Counted from the stretch's first letter, positions 22,011 to 32,174 are shown. The stretch is DNA of 64,000 nucleotides from Pseudomonas anguilliseptica (GCF_021375795.1 NZ_JAEIOI010000003.1:62001-126000), one strand, 5' to 3'. The notes: generated by a model from the letters alone, not told the origin. A program made the numbers and translations.

Positions 22011-23816
22011 TTACTCATCCACACGGACTTCACGGAACATGCCCATTTCCATGTGGAGCAACAGGTGGCAGTGATAGGCCCAACGCCCCAACGCATCGGC
22101 GGTCACCCGATAGCTGCGCTTGGAACCTGGCGGCATGTCGATGGTGTGTTTACGCACCAGGAAATTGCCGTTCGCATCCTCCAGATCACTCCACATGCCA
22201 TGAAGATGGATCGGGTGAGTCATCATGGTGTCGTTGACCAGCGTGATGCGAACACGCTCGCCGTACTTGAGGCGCAGAGGCTCGGCGTCAGAGAACTTGA
22301 TTCCATCGAAGGACCAGGAGAATTTCTCCATATGCCCGGTGAGGTGCAGCTCGATGGTGCGACTTGGTTCGCGACCATCCGGGTCGAGGAAGGTGCTGCG
22401 CAGGTCAGAGTACGTGAGGACGCGTCGGCCGTTGTCTCGCAAACCAATACCTGGGTCGTCCAACTTATGCGTTGGTGTCATGGTTTGCATATCGACCAGC
22501 GGGTTGTTGGTCTCTGAGGCTGGGTGTGCCTGCATGGCACCTGCCATGCCTGCCATGCCCGAATGATCCATTCCAGCCATCTGGCTGTGATCCATGCCGG
22601 CCATGCCACCCTGCATGCTCCCATGATCCATGCCCGCCATACTGCCGTGGTCCATTCCGGCCATGTTCCCGTGATCCATACCGCCCATGCTGCCGTGATC
22701 CATACCCATGTCGCCCATGGCAATCAGCGGACGCGGGTCGGGGCTGGGTACTGGTGCACTCAACCCCTCCTGTACAGCAAGGGTGCCGCGCGCATAGCCA
22801 GTGCGGTCCATGGATTGGGCAAACACGGTATAGGCCTGTTCGCTGTCTGGTTCGATGATCACGTCGTAGGTCTCGGCCACGGCGATACGGAACTCGTCGA
22901 CGCTGACCGGTTTGACGTGCAGACCATCGGCCGCAACCACAGTCATCTTCAGGCCTGGGATGCGCACATCGAAATAGGTCATAGCCGAGGCATTAATGAA
23001 CCGCAGGCGGATCTTTTCGCCTGGTTTGAATATGCCGGTCCAGTTGCCATCAGGTGCCTGGCCATTCATCAGGTAGGTGTAGGTGTAGCCACTGACGTCA
23101 GCGAGATCCGTCGGGCTCATCTTCATCTCGGCCCACATCTTGCGATCGGCTACGGCGGCGGACCAACCCATCTCGCTTACGTCATCGATGAAGTCACCAA
23201 CGGTGCGTTTGTGCTGGTTGTAGTAGTCCGACTGTTTCTTGAGCTTGGCCAGTACCCGCGTTGGATTTTCATCCGTCCAGTCGCTCAGCAACACGACGTA
23301 ATCACGGTCGTAACTGAAGGGCTCGGGCTCCTTGGCATCGATGACCAGCGCACCGTATACGCCGACCTGCTCCTGGAGCCCAGAATGGCTGTGATACCAG
23401 TAGGTGCCGTTCTGGTTGACCTTGAACTTGTACTCATACATGCCATCAGGGGCGATGCCATGGAAGCTCAGGCCAGGAACACCATCCATGTTCGCCGGCA
23501 GGATGATGCCGTGCCAATGGATGGAGGTGTCCTCCTTGAGGCGGTTGCGCACGCGCAATGTGACGGTATCGCCTTCGCGCCAACGAAGAATCGGCCCAGG
23601 GAGCGAGCCGTTGATGGTCATGGCCGTGCGCGCTGCGCCGGTGATGTTCACCGGGGTTTCACCGATGAATAGGTCGAATTCGTTACCAGTCAGTACGTTG
23701 GGCTGGCCGGGGCTGTTCACCGCCCAGACCGGCGTGCGCCACAGCCCCAACCCGCCCAGGATACCGGTGGCGGCCAGGCCTTTGACGAAGGTTCGCCTAG
23801 TGGTTTTGCTGTGCAT
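22011..23816 (-). CDS. copA: CopA, periplasmic multicopper oxidase
   Basis: 601 residues starting at 23816 ([14 protein letters not shown]). The open frame extends another 150 codons upstream but the Tat signal ([17 protein letters not shown]) fixes the start. Three cupredoxin domains carry the copper ligands [28 protein letters not shown] and [12 protein letters not shown]. Between domains 2 and 3 (about residues 370-425) lies a stretch of eight MDHG/MDHS repeats typical of PcoA/CopA. It oxidises Cu(I) in the periplasm and stores copper. It is the first gene of the five-gene leftward operon copA-(His/Met protein)-copB-cytochrome-copG, with a palindromic box 155 bases upstream. Confidence 0.96.
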   Translation of the reverse strand: MHSKTTRRTFVKGLAATGILGGLGLWRTPVWAVNSPGQPNVLTGNEFDLFIGETPVNITGAARTAMTINGSLPGPILRWREGDTVTLRVRNRLKEDTSIHWHGIILPANMDGVPGLSFHGIAPDGMYEYKFKVNQNGTYWYHSHSGLQEQVGVYGALVIDAKEPEPFSYDRDYVVLLSDWTDENPTRVLAKLKKQSDYYNQHKRTVGDFIDDVSEMGWSAAVADRKMWAEMKMSPTDLADVSGYTYTYLMNGQAPDGNWTGIFKPGEKIRLRFINASAMTYFDVRIPGLKMTVVAADGLHVKPVSVDEFRIAVAETYDVIIEPDSEQAYTVFAQSMDRTGYARGTLAVQEGLSAPVPSPDPRPLIAMGDMGMDHGSMGGMDHGNMAGMDHGSMAGMDHGSMQGGMAGMDHSQMAGMDHSGMAGMAGAMQAHPASETNNPLVDMQTMTPTHKLDDPGIGLRDNGRRVLTYSDLRSTFLDPDGREPSRTIELHLTGHMEKFSWSFDGIKFSDAEPLRLKYGERVRITLVNDTMMTHPIHLHGMWSDLEDANGNFLVRKHTIDMPPGSKRSYRVTADALGRWAYHCHLLLHMEMGMFREVRVDE

Positions 23817-23970
23817 GCCGTTGTGTCCAGTCAAATAAGCCGGAACTATCAGGACCGGCGTTGATGATATTGGCGACTTCAGTTTCAGTGGGCGCTGCCC
23901 TCTGCGGACAGCGCACCAGTCACTGCTGCCGCGAGCAGTATGAAACTGCCACATCTCCCCCCTCAGGGTG

Positions 23971-23986
23971 ATTACATTTCTGTCAG
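23971..23986. promoter_or_regulatory. Candidate CopR box upstream of copA
   Basis: ATTACATTTCTGTCAG has a perfect left arm and the 4-base spacer; the right arm TGTCAG differs from TGTAAT by two bases. It has the same right arm as the box at 24304. It lies between the end of ptrA and the start of copA, in the place expected for the copAB promoter. Confidence 0.6.
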
Positions 23987-23992
23987 CTTGGC

Positions 23993-24199
23993 TCAGCAGT
24001 TGGCGTGCTTGAGCTGCTTGCTCTGCTCGCCGGTGACCGGGGCCTCGCCTTTTTGTTGCTGAGCGAGCTGATTGGCTTCCATGGATGTCTGCCGGGCCTG
24101 CTCCATGCGAGCAAATGTACGCTCGGCGCCGCCTTCGGCCATGGCAAGGCTGGAAACACTGAGAGCGGCTACTACGAACAGCGCCTTGATCGATTTCAT
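23993..24199 (-). CDS. ptrA: PtrA-like small periplasmic protein
   Basis: 68 residues: signal peptide [21 protein letters not shown], then [24 protein letters not shown], a charged helical mature chain with a single Cys at the last position. This matches PtrA of P. aeruginosa, a copper-induced, CopR-dependent periplasmic protein first described as a type III secretion repressor and later linked to copper tolerance. It shares its upstream region with bufA on the opposite strand, and the palindromic box at 24304 lies between the two starts. A related opening occurs in the protein at 17328. Confidence 0.85.
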   Translation of the reverse strand: MKSIKALFVVAALSVSSLAMAEGGAERTFARMEQARQTSMEANQLAQQQKGEAPVTGEQSKQLKHANC

Positions 24200-24303
24200 T
24201 TTGGATTCCTCGTGGGTTCGGGTAAGCCTCTGGATAACCGAGGCCGAGCATCAGGCTCGATGTCACCTTAGCCAGAGCGCCCTGTCAGAAGCCTGAACCG
24301 CAC

Positions 24304-24319
24304 ATTACAGTTCTGTCAG
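24304..24319. promoter_or_regulatory. Candidate CopR box shared by ptrA and bufABC
   Basis: ATTACAGTTCTGTCAG lies in the 250-base divergent region, 105 bases from the ptrA start and 131 from bufA. Arms and spacer match the box before copA. It could control both transcripts. Confidence 0.6.
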
Positions 24320-24449
24320 GTAGGCATTTCTTTCTTGTCGAGCCTCCCGCCTGCTCGGTAGTGTCTAACCAGTGTCCTTCCTCTGCCTTGCAAGCTTTGT
24401 GGAAAGGCATACCCGACCTGATCCGACACCACCAAGAGAGATAACCACC

Positions 24450-24710
24450 ATGTCGACAAAATCCAACGCCGCCACCGGCGCCGCACTGGCCCTGGTTGCC
24501 GCCAGCCTCTTCACCACCCTGCCGGCACAGGCGGCGCAAGATGCCAAGGCGGCAGAAGTACAGTGCTTCGGCGTCAACGCCTGCAAGGGACAGAACGACT
24601 GCATGACCGCCAAGAACTCCTGCAAAGGCCAAGGCGAGTGCAAAGGCCAGGGCTTCAAGCTGATGACCCAGGCCAAATGTGATGAAGCCGGTGGCAAGAC
24701 CAGCGAGTGA
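24450..24710 (+). CDS. bufA: BufA-type bufferin precursor (copper-binding RiPP)
   Basis: 86 residues. The ATG at 24450 follows AAGAGAG; an upstream in-frame codon at 24372 is unlikely. The signal peptide MSTKSNAATGAALALVAASLFTTLPAQA leads to a short mature peptide with six Cys in the pattern QCFGVNACKG, NDCMTA, NSCKG, GECKGQGF, AKCDE. This is the hallmark of the Cys-rich bufferin precursors, whose cysteines are modified by an MNIO enzyme so that the peptide chelates copper in the periplasm. The next two genes are the matching MNIO (DUF692) and DUF2063 partner, as in known bufferin operons. A copper-type box lies upstream. Confidence 0.85.
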   Translation: MSTKSNAATGAALALVAASLFTTLPAQAAQDAKAAEVQCFGVNACKGQNDCMTAKNSCKGQGECKGQGFKLMTQAKCDEAGGKTSE

Positions 24711-24755
24711 TACCGCCCCGGGGAGTGCCTGCCACTCCCCTTACTGGAGCCGTGA

Positions 24756-25598
24756 ATGAGCATGCGCAATACGCTGGGGTTTGGTCTTGGCCTACGCAGC
24801 GAGTATTACCAGCAGATCCTGGAGCAGCGACCCGCGGTCGACTGGTTCGAGATCATTTCCGAGAACTACATGGTAGAGGGCGGCAAGGCCCTCTACTTTC
24901 TCGACGCGATCAAAGAGCACTACCCCCTGGTGATGCATGGAGTTTCCCTGTCGATCGGCGGCTCTCACACCCTGGACATCGACTACTTGCGGCAGCTCAG
25001 GAAGCTGGCGGATCGGATCCAGCCCCATTGGATTTCCGATCACCTGTGCTGGAGCCGTGGCAATGCCCATCAGCTGCATGACCTGCTGCCCCTGCCGTTC
25101 ACCGAGGAAAGCCTGCAGCATGTCGCCGCCAGGGTGCGCACGGTGCAGGACATCCTGGAGCGCCCCCTGGTGCTGGAAAACGTCTCCGCCTACCTGCAGT
25201 GGAAAACCTCCTGCATGAGCGAGTCACAGTTCCTTGCAGAGCTGTGCCAGCTGACCGGCTGCGAGCTGCTGCTCGATGTAAACAACGTCTATGTCAGCTC
25301 GCGCAATCAGGGATTCGATCCCTGGCAATTCATCATGGAGCTGCCGCATGAGCGGATCCGCCAGATTCACCTGGCCGGACACAGCGACTACGGACAGTAC
25401 CTCATCGACACCCATGACGCGCCCATCGCTGATACGGTCTGGGCACTCTACGGCAAGACACTGGGCCAGCTCGGCGCGACCGCAACCCTAATCGAGCGGG
25501 ACGACCACTTCCCGTCCCTCGACGAGCTTTTGGCCGAACTGAAGCAGGCGCGCGCGCTTGCCGATGACGCGCTGAACAGGGCTGAATCATGCAGCTGA
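24756..25598 (+). CDS. bufB: BufB, MNIO-family (DUF692) peptide-modifying enzyme
   Basis: 280 residues with a TIM-barrel fold holding a multinuclear iron centre. Likely metal ligands are visible in order: ISENYM, VMHGVSLSIG, ISDHLCW, LVLENVSAY, LLDVNNVYVSS, IHLAGHSDYG, LIDTHDAP and LIERDDHFP. MNIO enzymes oxidise cysteines of precursor peptides, in bufferins to thiooxazole-type heterocycles. The start ATG at 24756 follows CTGGAGCCGTGA. It lies 45 bases after bufA and overlaps bufC by 10 bases, so the three act as one unit. Confidence 0.9.
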   Translation: MSMRNTLGFGLGLRSEYYQQILEQRPAVDWFEIISENYMVEGGKALYFLDAIKEHYPLVMHGVSLSIGGSHTLDIDYLRQLRKLADRIQPHWISDHLCWSRGNAHQLHDLLPLPFTEESLQHVAARVRTVQDILERPLVLENVSAYLQWKTSCMSESQFLAELCQLTGCELLLDVNNVYVSSRNQGFDPWQFIMELPHERIRQIHLAGHSDYGQYLIDTHDAPIADTVWALYGKTLGQLGATATLIERDDHFPSLDELLAELKQARALADDALNRAESCS

Positions 25599-26380
25599 AC
25601 GCACTGCAGGATGCCCTGCAAGCCTACCTTGCAGGCGAATCCGATAGCCCTCCGGCCGAGCTGTTGGCACAGCTTCAAGGCAGTACCGCGCTAGGCGCAG
25701 CCGACGGCCTGAGGATCTACCACAACGCCTACCGCGCGCGCCTGCTGGCGGTATTGCGCGAGGACTTCCCGGCGCTGCAGCAATGGCTGGGAGCGGAGTC
25801 GTTCGAGCAACTTGCGTTGGCCTATCTGGCCACCTGGCCGCCGCAGCACTACAGCCTTCGCTGGCTGGGCGAGAAGCTTCCCGAGTTCATCGCCGGCTAC
25901 GTCGCGGAACCGCAGCTATCGCCACTGCGCGAGCTCGCCACGCTGGAATGGGCCTTTACCCTGGCATTCGATGCCGAGGACGCCGACGCGCTCTCGGCAG
26001 AAGGCATGAACCGCTTCTCGGCCGAAGACTGGGTCGCCCTTACGGCAACGCTGGTACCCTCTGCCAACTGGCTGGAGCTGCGCTACAACACGCTGGCGCT
26101 GTGGAAAGCAGCCAAGGACGGGGAGCCGCTCCCGGAGATCACCCGCCTGGCTATCGATTGCAGCTGCCTGATCTGGCGTCATGATCTGCTATCTAGGTAC
26201 CGCAGTCTGGAACCTGATGAAGCGATGGCGCTGAGGCTGTTCGCAGGCGGTGAGCCCTTTGCCGGACTCTGTGAGTCGCTGCTCGCACGCCATGCCGAAC
26301 AGGCACCAATGCAGGCTGCAATCTGGTTGCGACAGTGGGTGAGTGATGGGCTGTTGGTTCGATTTAAAGCCGAGGCATGA
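25589..26380 (+). CDS. bufC: BufC, DUF2063 partner of the MNIO enzyme
   Basis: 263 residues. The N-terminal DUF2063 domain (about 1-95) has the family pattern LNALQDALQAYL, GLRIYHNAYRARLLAVLREDFPAL, FEQLALAYLATWPPQHYSLRWLGEKLPEFI. The C-terminal part (about 100-263) is a helical and strand mix that resembles the peptide-recognition domains found in RiPP partner proteins. In bufferin and related MNIO systems this protein presents the precursor to BufB. It overlaps bufB by 10 bases and ends the operon. Confidence 0.85.
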   Translation: MQLNALQDALQAYLAGESDSPPAELLAQLQGSTALGAADGLRIYHNAYRARLLAVLREDFPALQQWLGAESFEQLALAYLATWPPQHYSLRWLGEKLPEFIAGYVAEPQLSPLRELATLEWAFTLAFDAEDADALSAEGMNRFSAEDWVALTATLVPSANWLELRYNTLALWKAAKDGEPLPEITRLAIDCSCLIWRHDLLSRYRSLEPDEAMALRLFAGGEPFAGLCESLLARHAEQAPMQAAIWLRQWVSDGLLVRFKAEA

Positions 26381-26403
26381 GGGCCACTGCAAAGCAGTGG
26401 CCC
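26381..26403. terminator. Perfect hairpin between convergent bufC and copZ
   Basis: GGGCCACTGC and GCAGTGGCCC form a 10-bp perfect stem with an AAA loop, directly after the bufC stop (its TGA ends at 26380). No T-run follows on either strand, so it may act as a weak or Rho-assisted terminator or an mRNA end-stabiliser. Confidence 0.5.
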
Positions 26404-26438
26404 ACTCCATTAAGCCAATTATGGGTACCGACAGCGCC

Positions 26439-26639
26439 CTAGGCGCCAATCGCAGCCCCAAAGCCGAGCTTCTGCACCAGATCGCGAATGACTGCCGCGC
26501 TTTCACCGGTGTCGACCGAAACTATGCCACTGGCTCGGTCAATTTCGACTCGTGCATGCTGATCCAGGGACTGGATAGCTCTCGTGATCTTGCCCACACA
26601 GCTGCCACAGCCCATTCCCGTCACCTTCAAAACGACCAT
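26439..26639 (-). CDS. copZ: CopZ, cytosolic copper chaperone
   Basis: 66 residues, one heavy-metal-associated domain. The metal motif GMGCGSC has Cys11 and Cys14, with the ferredoxin-like order of strands and helices and VSVDTGESAAVIRDLVQKLGF near the end. It carries Cu(I) in the cytoplasm to the ATPase or the sensor. A GAGGTG ribosome site precedes the ATG. It lies downstream of the Cu(I) ATPase gene in the same direction but has its own CueR-type promoter in the 158-base gap. Confidence 0.92.
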   Translation of the reverse strand: MVVLKVTGMGCGSCVGKITRAIQSLDQHARVEIDRASGIVSVDTGESAAVIRDLVQKLGFGAAIGA

Positions 26640-26681
26640 AGATCACCTCATCTCAGGAACGGCACCCGTTGCCGTACCCTC

Positions 26682-26713
26682 AGCATCAACCTTGCCACCT
26701 TGGCAAGGTCAAG
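26682..26713 (-). promoter_or_regulatory. CueR-type promoter of copZ
   Basis: On the minus strand, TTGACC (-35) and GATGCT (-10-like) are separated by 19 bases. The spacer contains the dyad CCTTGCC / GGCAAGG, the classic CueR operator for Cu(I)-activated copZ and copA genes. No cueR gene is in the window, so the chromosomal CueR presumably acts here. Confidence 0.75.
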
Positions 26714-26797
26714 CACCTGTGAACGAAGCATGAAAATCAGCGCCGGACAGGTCAGTGAAACGAACCCCATAAGGTTTCCAGCCAATAACAGGTGTGG

Positions 26798-29167
26798 CTA
26801 ATCTATCCGTGTCTGCCGGAGGCGCAGCGCATTGAAGACTACCGACGCAGAGCTAACGCTCATCGCCAGGGCGGCAATCAACGGTGACAGCAAGTGCCCC
26901 GTCAGCGGGTACAGCAGCCCAGCCGCCAAAGGGATTCCCATCGCGTTGTAGAGGAACGCAAACGCCAGGTTCTGCCGCATGTTCTTCACCGTGGCCACCG
27001 ACAGGGTGCGTGCTCGCAGGATGCCCATCAGGTCGCCCTTGACGAGGGTCACCTGAGCGCTGTTCATGGCCACGTCGGTGCCCGTCCCCATGGCAATACC
27101 CACGTCTGACCGGGCCAGGGCCGGCGCATCGTTGATCCCGTCACCGGCCATGGCAACACGTCGACCATAGCCCTGCAGATCGGCGACCAGCTTCTCCTTG
27201 TCCTGCGGTTTGACCTCCCCATGTACTTCTTCGATCCCCAGCTGCCTGGCGACGGCTTTTGCCGTCGTCAGGCCATCGCCGGTGGCCATGATGACTTTCA
27301 CATCCTCGCTTTGCAGTCTGGAAACCGCCTGTTGGGAGGTTGGCTTGATTGGATCGGAAACGGCTAGAAGACCTGCCAGGCTGCTATCAATTGCCAGATA
27401 GATAATGCTGATGCCCTCTAGGCGCAGCTGCTCGGCACGATTGTGCAACGGGGTAATGTCGACGCCAGCATCAGCCATCAAGGCCGTGTTGCCTAGCTGC
27501 AATTGATGACCATCGACCAGCCCTCTCACACCAATACCAGAGCCAGACTCGAAGGTTTCCGGCTTCGCCAAGGCGAGCCCTACGCTGCGGGCATGATCGA
27601 CGATGGCGTGAGCCAGCGGGTGCTCGCTGCCCTGGTCGAGGCTAGCGGCCAGGCGCAGCACCTCGCGGGGGTCATAGGCACCGGTGCCTTCCGCACTATG
27701 GAATACCGGGCGTCCTTCGGTCAGCGTTCCGGTTTTGTCGACAATGAGCGTGTCGATCTTGCAGAGGTTCTCGATAGCGCTGGCATCACGGAACAGCACA
27801 CCGCTGCTGGCCGCCTTGCCCGTCGCGACCATGACCGACATCGGCGTCGCCAGCCCCAGGGCGCAGGGGCAGGCGATGATCAACACCGCCACGGCATTGA
27901 TCAGGCCGAATACCCAGCCTGACTCCGGCCCGAATAGCCCCCAGCCGAAGAAGGTCAGGATCGCGATCAGGATCACCCCAATCACGAAATATCCCGCCAC
28001 GGCATCGGCCATGCGCTGCATGGGCGCCTTGGAGCGCTGGGCTTTGGCCACCATCTGCACGATCTGCGACAGCATGGTTTCGGCGCCGACCTTCTGCGCC
28101 TCCATCACCAGGCTGCCATGGGTATTCAGGGTGGCGCCTATAAGGGAGTCGCCTGCCCGCTTGGTCACGGGTAGCGGCTCGCCGGTGAGCATCGACTCGT
28201 CGACCGCGCTCTCGCCCTCCAGCACCGTGCCATCCACAGGGACTTTCTCACCCGGACGTACACGCAGGTGGTCGCCCTGATGGACGTGGGTGAGAGGAAT
28301 ATCCTCCTCCTGGCCGTCGGGCAGGATGCGCCGCGCTGTCTTCGGGGCCAGCCCCAGCAGCGATTTGATAGCAGCAGAAGTCTGCGAGCGAGCCTTGAGT
28401 TCGAGCATCTGCCCCAAAAGCGTGAGCGAGATAATCACCGCAGCAGCCTCGAAATAGACGCCGATGCGGCCATCCTGGACGAAGGCTGCCGGAAACCATT
28501 GCGGTACCAAGGTAGCGAACACACTGTAGAGATAGGCAGCTGCCGTTCCCAAACCAATCAGGGTCCACATGTTGGGGCTACGGTGACGAATGGAGTCGAT
28601 GCCGCGGGTAAAGAATACCCAGCCGCCCCATAGCGTCACCGGCGTCGCCAGAACCAGCTCAACCCAGTTCTGGGTCGTACCATGGAACAACTGCAAGGAG
28701 TGGCCAGCCATCGCCAGTACCGTGACGATGACGGTCAACGGCAGGGTCCACCAGAATCGCCGCGAGAAGTCTTTCAGCTCCGGATTTTCTTCCTCTTCCA
28801 GCTCTGGGATGACAGGTTCCAACGTCATCCCGCAGATCGGACAATTCCCTGGAGTCGGCTGGCGGATCTGCGGGTGCATCGGACAGGTGTATTCGGCGCC
28901 CTGACTCGCTGGAGCCGCTGGCTGCGGAGCAGCGGCAGGCTGGTTATGCCCTGCATGCGCCTGGTGGCTCATGTATTGATGGGGACTGGCCTGGAATTTC
29001 TCCAGGCACTTGTCACTGCAGAAACGATAGTTCTGCCCCTCAAAACTCAACCGATAAGGGCTGTCGGGCTTGACCTCCATCCCACATACCGGATCGTGAT
29101 GACTGTCCGAGTGCCCGTGCGAGTGATTGGCATGATCCTGATCGTGCTGGCTGGAGGGGCTGTGCAT
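26798..29167 (-). CDS. copF: Cu(I)-exporting P1B-1 ATPase with YHS and CPMHP domains
   Basis: 789 residues. The N-terminus is not the usual CxxC domain. It has a His-rich lead (residues 7-25), a YHS domain ([16 protein letters not shown]...[11 protein letters not shown]) and a CPMHP...CPICGM heavy-metal-binding repeat, as in CopF/SilP-type pumps. The core carries TGEP, membrane CPC (IIACPCALG), DKTGT, SEHP, TGDG and GDGINDAP. The C-terminal helices hold YNAMG and MSVSS, the Cu(I) signature of subgroup P1B-1. It exports Cu(I), or Ag, from the cytoplasm. It is six bases downstream of the DUF2933 gene. Confidence 0.95.
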   Translation of the reverse strand: MHSPSSQHDQDHANHSHGHSDSHHDPVCGMEVKPDSPYRLSFEGQNYRFCSDKCLEKFQASPHQYMSHQAHAGHNQPAAAPQPAAPASQGAEYTCPMHPQIRQPTPGNCPICGMTLEPVIPELEEEENPELKDFSRRFWWTLPLTVIVTVLAMAGHSLQLFHGTTQNWVELVLATPVTLWGGWVFFTRGIDSIRHRSPNMWTLIGLGTAAAYLYSVFATLVPQWFPAAFVQDGRIGVYFEAAAVIISLTLLGQMLELKARSQTSAAIKSLLGLAPKTARRILPDGQEEDIPLTHVHQGDHLRVRPGEKVPVDGTVLEGESAVDESMLTGEPLPVTKRAGDSLIGATLNTHGSLVMEAQKVGAETMLSQIVQMVAKAQRSKAPMQRMADAVAGYFVIGVILIAILTFFGWGLFGPESGWVFGLINAVAVLIIACPCALGLATPMSVMVATGKAASSGVLFRDASAIENLCKIDTLIVDKTGTLTEGRPVFHSAEGTGAYDPREVLRLAASLDQGSEHPLAHAIVDHARSVGLALAKPETFESGSGIGVRGLVDGHQLQLGNTALMADAGVDITPLHNRAEQLRLEGISIIYLAIDSSLAGLLAVSDPIKPTSQQAVSRLQSEDVKVIMATGDGLTTAKAVARQLGIEEVHGEVKPQDKEKLVADLQGYGRRVAMAGDGINDAPALARSDVGIAMGTGTDVAMNSAQVTLVKGDLMGILRARTLSVATVKNMRQNLAFAFLYNAMGIPLAAGLLYPLTGHLLSPLIAALAMSVSSASVVFNALRLRQTRID

Positions 29168-29172
29168 ACGGG

Positions 29173-29421
29173 CTATGTCCTATTGTCGTCCTTGGAAGCG
29201 GCAGAGCTGCCGGAATGGGAGTGGCCACCGTGATTGTGGCCAAACAGATGCATCAGCGGGCACAACAGCAGGATCAGGTATGGCAAGGCCTGCGAAAGAT
29301 AGCCGTAATGCTCTCGCGCCACGTAGAAGACGCCGATGACAGCCAACATGATCAGCACGATACCGAACCGGCTCCTCCAGAAGGGTGGTTCAGTGGTACC
29401 AGGGTGATGAGAGTGGTCCAT
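29173..29421 (-). CDS. DUF2933 small membrane protein
   Basis: 82 residues with two hydrophobic segments ([19 protein letters not shown] and [19 protein letters not shown]) and a His-rich tail ([11 protein letters not shown]). The pattern LLCPLMHLF with flanking His is typical of DUF2933 proteins, which accompany copper ATPases and multicopper oxidases. It is in the same transcript as the ATPase, with a six-base gap. It may hand metal to the pump in the membrane; no function is proven. Confidence 0.8.
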   Translation of the reverse strand: MDHSHHPGTTEPPFWRSRFGIVLIMLAVIGVFYVAREHYGYLSQALPYLILLLCPLMHLFGHNHGGHSHSGSSAASKDDNRT

Positions 29422-29465
29422 GACAATAGCCTCGATTCGACGGTATTGGGATCAGCATAGGTGGC

Positions 29466-29645
29466 TCAAGCCAGGCAGAGTTGACGCTCATCAATAGAGT
29501 CCGGCGCACGGTCACATTGACTGAGATAAAGCGCGACACCGACACGGCGCCGCCAGGCCAAAGGAGCAATCACGAAAGGCCTGAAAGTGGGGATAGTGCC
29601 TTGGCCACGAAATACCGCACACGCTAATACCTCAGCGGTTTCCAT
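29466..29645 (-). CDS. Small hypothetical protein divergent from copR
   Basis: 59 residues starting METAEVLACAVFRG at 29645, supported by GAAGGAG nine bases before the ATG; the frame is open further upstream without a ribosome site. There is no signal peptide. It holds a Pro/Arg-rich middle and two Cys near the end (SQCDRAP, RQLCLA). I do not recognise the family. It lies between copR (opposite strand) and the DUF2933-ATPase pair, so it may be the first gene of that leftward transcript. Confidence 0.45.
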   Translation of the reverse strand: METAEVLACAVFRGQGTIPTFRPFVIAPLAWRRRVGVALYLSQCDRAPDSIDERQLCLA

Positions 29646-29762
29646 GGGAGCAGTCTCCTTCAGAAGGCAGTGGCGGGCAGCGCCAGTTCGGGGCGGAGCA
29701 CGCAAGCCAGTATCCATGCCTGCACCCTAGACAAGTGAGCCTGTCGGCGACCTGAAGCCAGG

Positions 29763-29778
29763 ATTACATTTTCGTAAG
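29763..29778. promoter_or_regulatory. Candidate CopR box upstream of copRS
   Basis: ATTACATTTTCGTAAG has a perfect left arm, the 4-base spacer and a right arm CGTAAG that keeps GTAA. It lies 63 bases before the copR ATG and 118 bases before the divergent small gene, which suggests autoregulation. Confidence 0.5.
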
Positions 29779-29840
29779 CTTCTGGTTGGTCACCCTGTTT
29801 GCCTGCACACTCGGGTCATGTCACATCAGGATCCGCGCGC

Positions 29841-30518
29841 ATGAAACTACTGGTAGCCGAAGACGAGCCCAAAACTGGGGCCTACCTGCAGCAAGGGCTT
29901 ACCGAGGCTGGGTTCACCGTCGACCGGGTCATGACCGGCACAGATGCACTCCAGCACGCATTGAGCGAGGCTTATGACCTGCTGATCCTGGACGTGATGA
30001 TGCCGGGCCTGGACGGCTGGCAAGTACTGCGCATGGTGCGAGCAGCAGGCAAGGATGTTCCGGTGTTATTCCTGACCGCACGTGACGGTGTGGAGGATCG
30101 CGTCAAAGGCCTGGAGCTTGGCGCGGACGACTACCTGATCAAGCCCTTTGCTTTCTCGGAGCTACTGGCCCGGGTCAGAACGCTGCTGCGCAGAGGCAAT
30201 GGCTCGCCCACCCCGACCACCATGAAAATCGCCGACCTGGAAGTCGACCTGATGAGGCGCCGCGCTATCCGTGGCGGGAAGCGCATCGATCTGACCGCGA
30301 AGGAGTTCTCATTGTTGGAGCTGCTGCTGCGGCGGCGTGGCGAGATCTTGCCCAAGTCGATGATTGCCTCTCAGGTATGGGACATGAACTTCGACAGCGA
30401 CACCAATGTCATCGAGGTTGCCGTACGCCGGCTGCGCGCCAAGATTGACGACGACTTCGAGCTCAAGCTGATCCATACCGCTCGCGGCATGGGCTACATG
30501 ATGGATGCGCCGGAGTGA
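29841..30518 (+). CDS. copR: CopR, OmpR-family copper response regulator
   Basis: 225 residues from the ATG at 29841 ([13 protein letters not shown]), behind AGGATCC; the frame begins 14 codons earlier without support. The receiver domain has the ED pair at 7-8, Asp51 in [13 protein letters not shown] and the conserved Lys in [11 protein letters not shown]. The winged-helix domain ([44 protein letters not shown]) binds DNA. It probably activates copA, ptrA, buf and other island genes through the ATTACA-N4 palindromes. It overlaps copS by four bases (GTGA). Confidence 0.93.
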   Translation: MKLLVAEDEPKTGAYLQQGLTEAGFTVDRVMTGTDALQHALSEAYDLLILDVMMPGLDGWQVLRMVRAAGKDVPVLFLTARDGVEDRVKGLELGADDYLIKPFAFSELLARVRTLLRRGNGSPTPTTMKIADLEVDLMRRRAIRGGKRIDLTAKEFSLLELLLRRRGEILPKSMIASQVWDMNFDSDTNVIEVAVRRLRAKIDDDFELKLIHTARGMGYMMDAPE

Positions 30519-31903
30519 GGATCACCCATCTTTCGCTGACCGCGCGCATGAGCCTGATGTTCATGTCCGTGGTGATTGCAGTCCTGGCCGCAGCGGGACT
30601 GGGTTTCAACATGCTCAGCCAACACCACTTCAAGATGCTCGATCAGCAGACGCTGGGCGAGAAACTCGAATCAACCCGGTACATCCTCAGCAATGCCGGC
30701 AATGGAGCAAGCCTTGCCGCCGAGTTGCCGCAACTGCGGGCCTTACTGGGAGCCCATCAGGATCTGACGGCAACCATTCTCGCCAGCGATGGTGCCGTGC
30801 TTTTTTCCGCTCCCGCGGCAGTCGAGATTCCCGACAGGTTCAGACGAGCCGCAAATGCCAGAATGTGGAACTGGCAAGACGGCGAGCACAAATACCAAGG
30901 TGTGACCGCCGAGATCCCGGTTCACGGGCAACCCCAACCACTCACCGCGATACTCGCTCTCGACGTCACCAGTCACGCACACTTTCTCGACACGCTGCAA
31001 CGCTGGTTCTGGATTGGCCTGACGCTCAGCGCCCTGGTCAGTGCCGCGCTGGGCTGGGCAGTCGCGCGAAGCGGCCTCAGCCCGCTGCGCCAAGTCACGC
31101 AGGTCGCCACCTCGATCTCCGCCCGATCGCTACAGGAGCGCATCCCCCTGGGACAGGTGCCACAGGAGCTTCAGCAACTGGTTCTGTCCTTCAACGCGAT
31201 GCTGGACCGGCTGGAAGACTCCTTCGTCCGGCTCTCCAATTTCTCGGCTGACATTGCCCACGAGCTACGAACCCCTCTCAGTAACCTGATGACTCACACC
31301 GAGGTCGTGCTGAGTCAGAAGCGAAATAATGAGGCCTACGAGGAAAACCTGTACGCCAATCTGGATGACTTGAAGCGCATGTCCCGAATGATCGACGACA
31401 TGCTGTTTCTGGCCAAGGCCGATAACGGCCTGATCGTCCCGGAACAGAGCGACATCGAGCTGGCGGACGTTGCCGCCAAGCTGACCGAGTACTACCGCCT
31501 GCTGGCCGAAGAGCGTGACATCCGACTTTCTGTAACGGGTACAGGCCGAGTGCGTGGTGATCGGCTGATGCTTGATCGTGCGATCTCCAACCTGCTGTCC
31601 AATGCCCTGCGCTATACGCCTGAGGGGAAGACGATTTCGCTGCGGATCCGCCAGACAGCGGACACAACCAGTCTAAGCATCGAAAACCCAGGCGGCACAA
31701 TCGCTCCAGAGCACTTGGAGAAGCTCTTCGACCGCTTTTACCGGGTCGATCCCGCCCGGCGCGAGGGAGGCCCGAGCAATGCAGGCCTCGGCCTTGCCAT
31801 CACCCGCTCCATCATCGAGGCCCACAAAGGCCGCATCTGGTGCACTTCGGTAGAGGGCCTCACAGGCTTTCACATCGAACTTCCTCGGCTCTCCCCCTCC
31901 TAG
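30515..31903 (+). CDS. copS: CopS, copper-sensing histidine kinase
   Basis: 462 residues from a GTG at 30515 that overlaps the copR stop. Two membrane helices (about 12-34 and 164-186) enclose a periplasmic sensor with His residues (QHHFKM, GAHQDL, TSHAHF). The cytoplasmic part has HAMP, phospho-acceptor His249 in [15 protein letters not shown] box [12 protein letters not shown]1 [10 protein letters not shown] box FDRFYRV and G2 NAGLGLAI. It senses periplasmic copper and phosphorylates or dephosphorylates CopR. Sister pair of czcRS. Confidence 0.93.
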   Translation: MRITHLSLTARMSLMFMSVVIAVLAAAGLGFNMLSQHHFKMLDQQTLGEKLESTRYILSNAGNGASLAAELPQLRALLGAHQDLTATILASDGAVLFSAPAAVEIPDRFRRAANARMWNWQDGEHKYQGVTAEIPVHGQPQPLTAILALDVTSHAHFLDTLQRWFWIGLTLSALVSAALGWAVARSGLSPLRQVTQVATSISARSLQERIPLGQVPQELQQLVLSFNAMLDRLEDSFVRLSNFSADIAHELRTPLSNLMTHTEVVLSQKRNNEAYEENLYANLDDLKRMSRMIDDMLFLAKADNGLIVPEQSDIELADVAAKLTEYYRLLAEERDIRLSVTGTGRVRGDRLMLDRAISNLLSNALRYTPEGKTISLRIRQTADTTSLSIENPGGTIAPEHLEKLFDRFYRVDPARREGGPSNAGLGLAITRSIIEAHKGRIWCTSVEGLTGFHIELPRLSPS

Positions 31904-32174
31904 CGGATGGCTGTGCAGCCAAGCGCACATGACCCCTAATGAAGTTAGCTCTGCACCGGTGTGTTGTGGCTTACGCCTATGTCTGGGCACGAATGGCGTT
32001 TTCCGTAAGCACTCGCCGCACCGAAGACGACTGTCTCTATGGGGCCAAGCTGGCAGTCGCCGATTTCTTTTTCAGCCGCCTATTGCCACAAACTTAGGAC
32101 TGGAAGCCTGCATTCGAGCGAGTAGCTCATCCCTCTATGGACTTTCCGCTGAACAGTTCTGACGATTAAGCGTG
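31904..32174. other. Non-coding stretch after copS
   Basis: Between copS and the terminator at 32175 there is no ribosome-site-supported frame; a 77-codon open frame on the plus strand has no family features. Nothing else is visible. Confidence 0.4.

Noticed and set aside
22560-22720. Tandem ATGGATCACGG-like repeats that might suggest a CRISPR or minisatellite
   Set aside because: They encode the Met-Asp-His copper-binding repeats of CopA; similar repeats occur in copB (21350-21600). Period and spacing follow codons, with no spacers.
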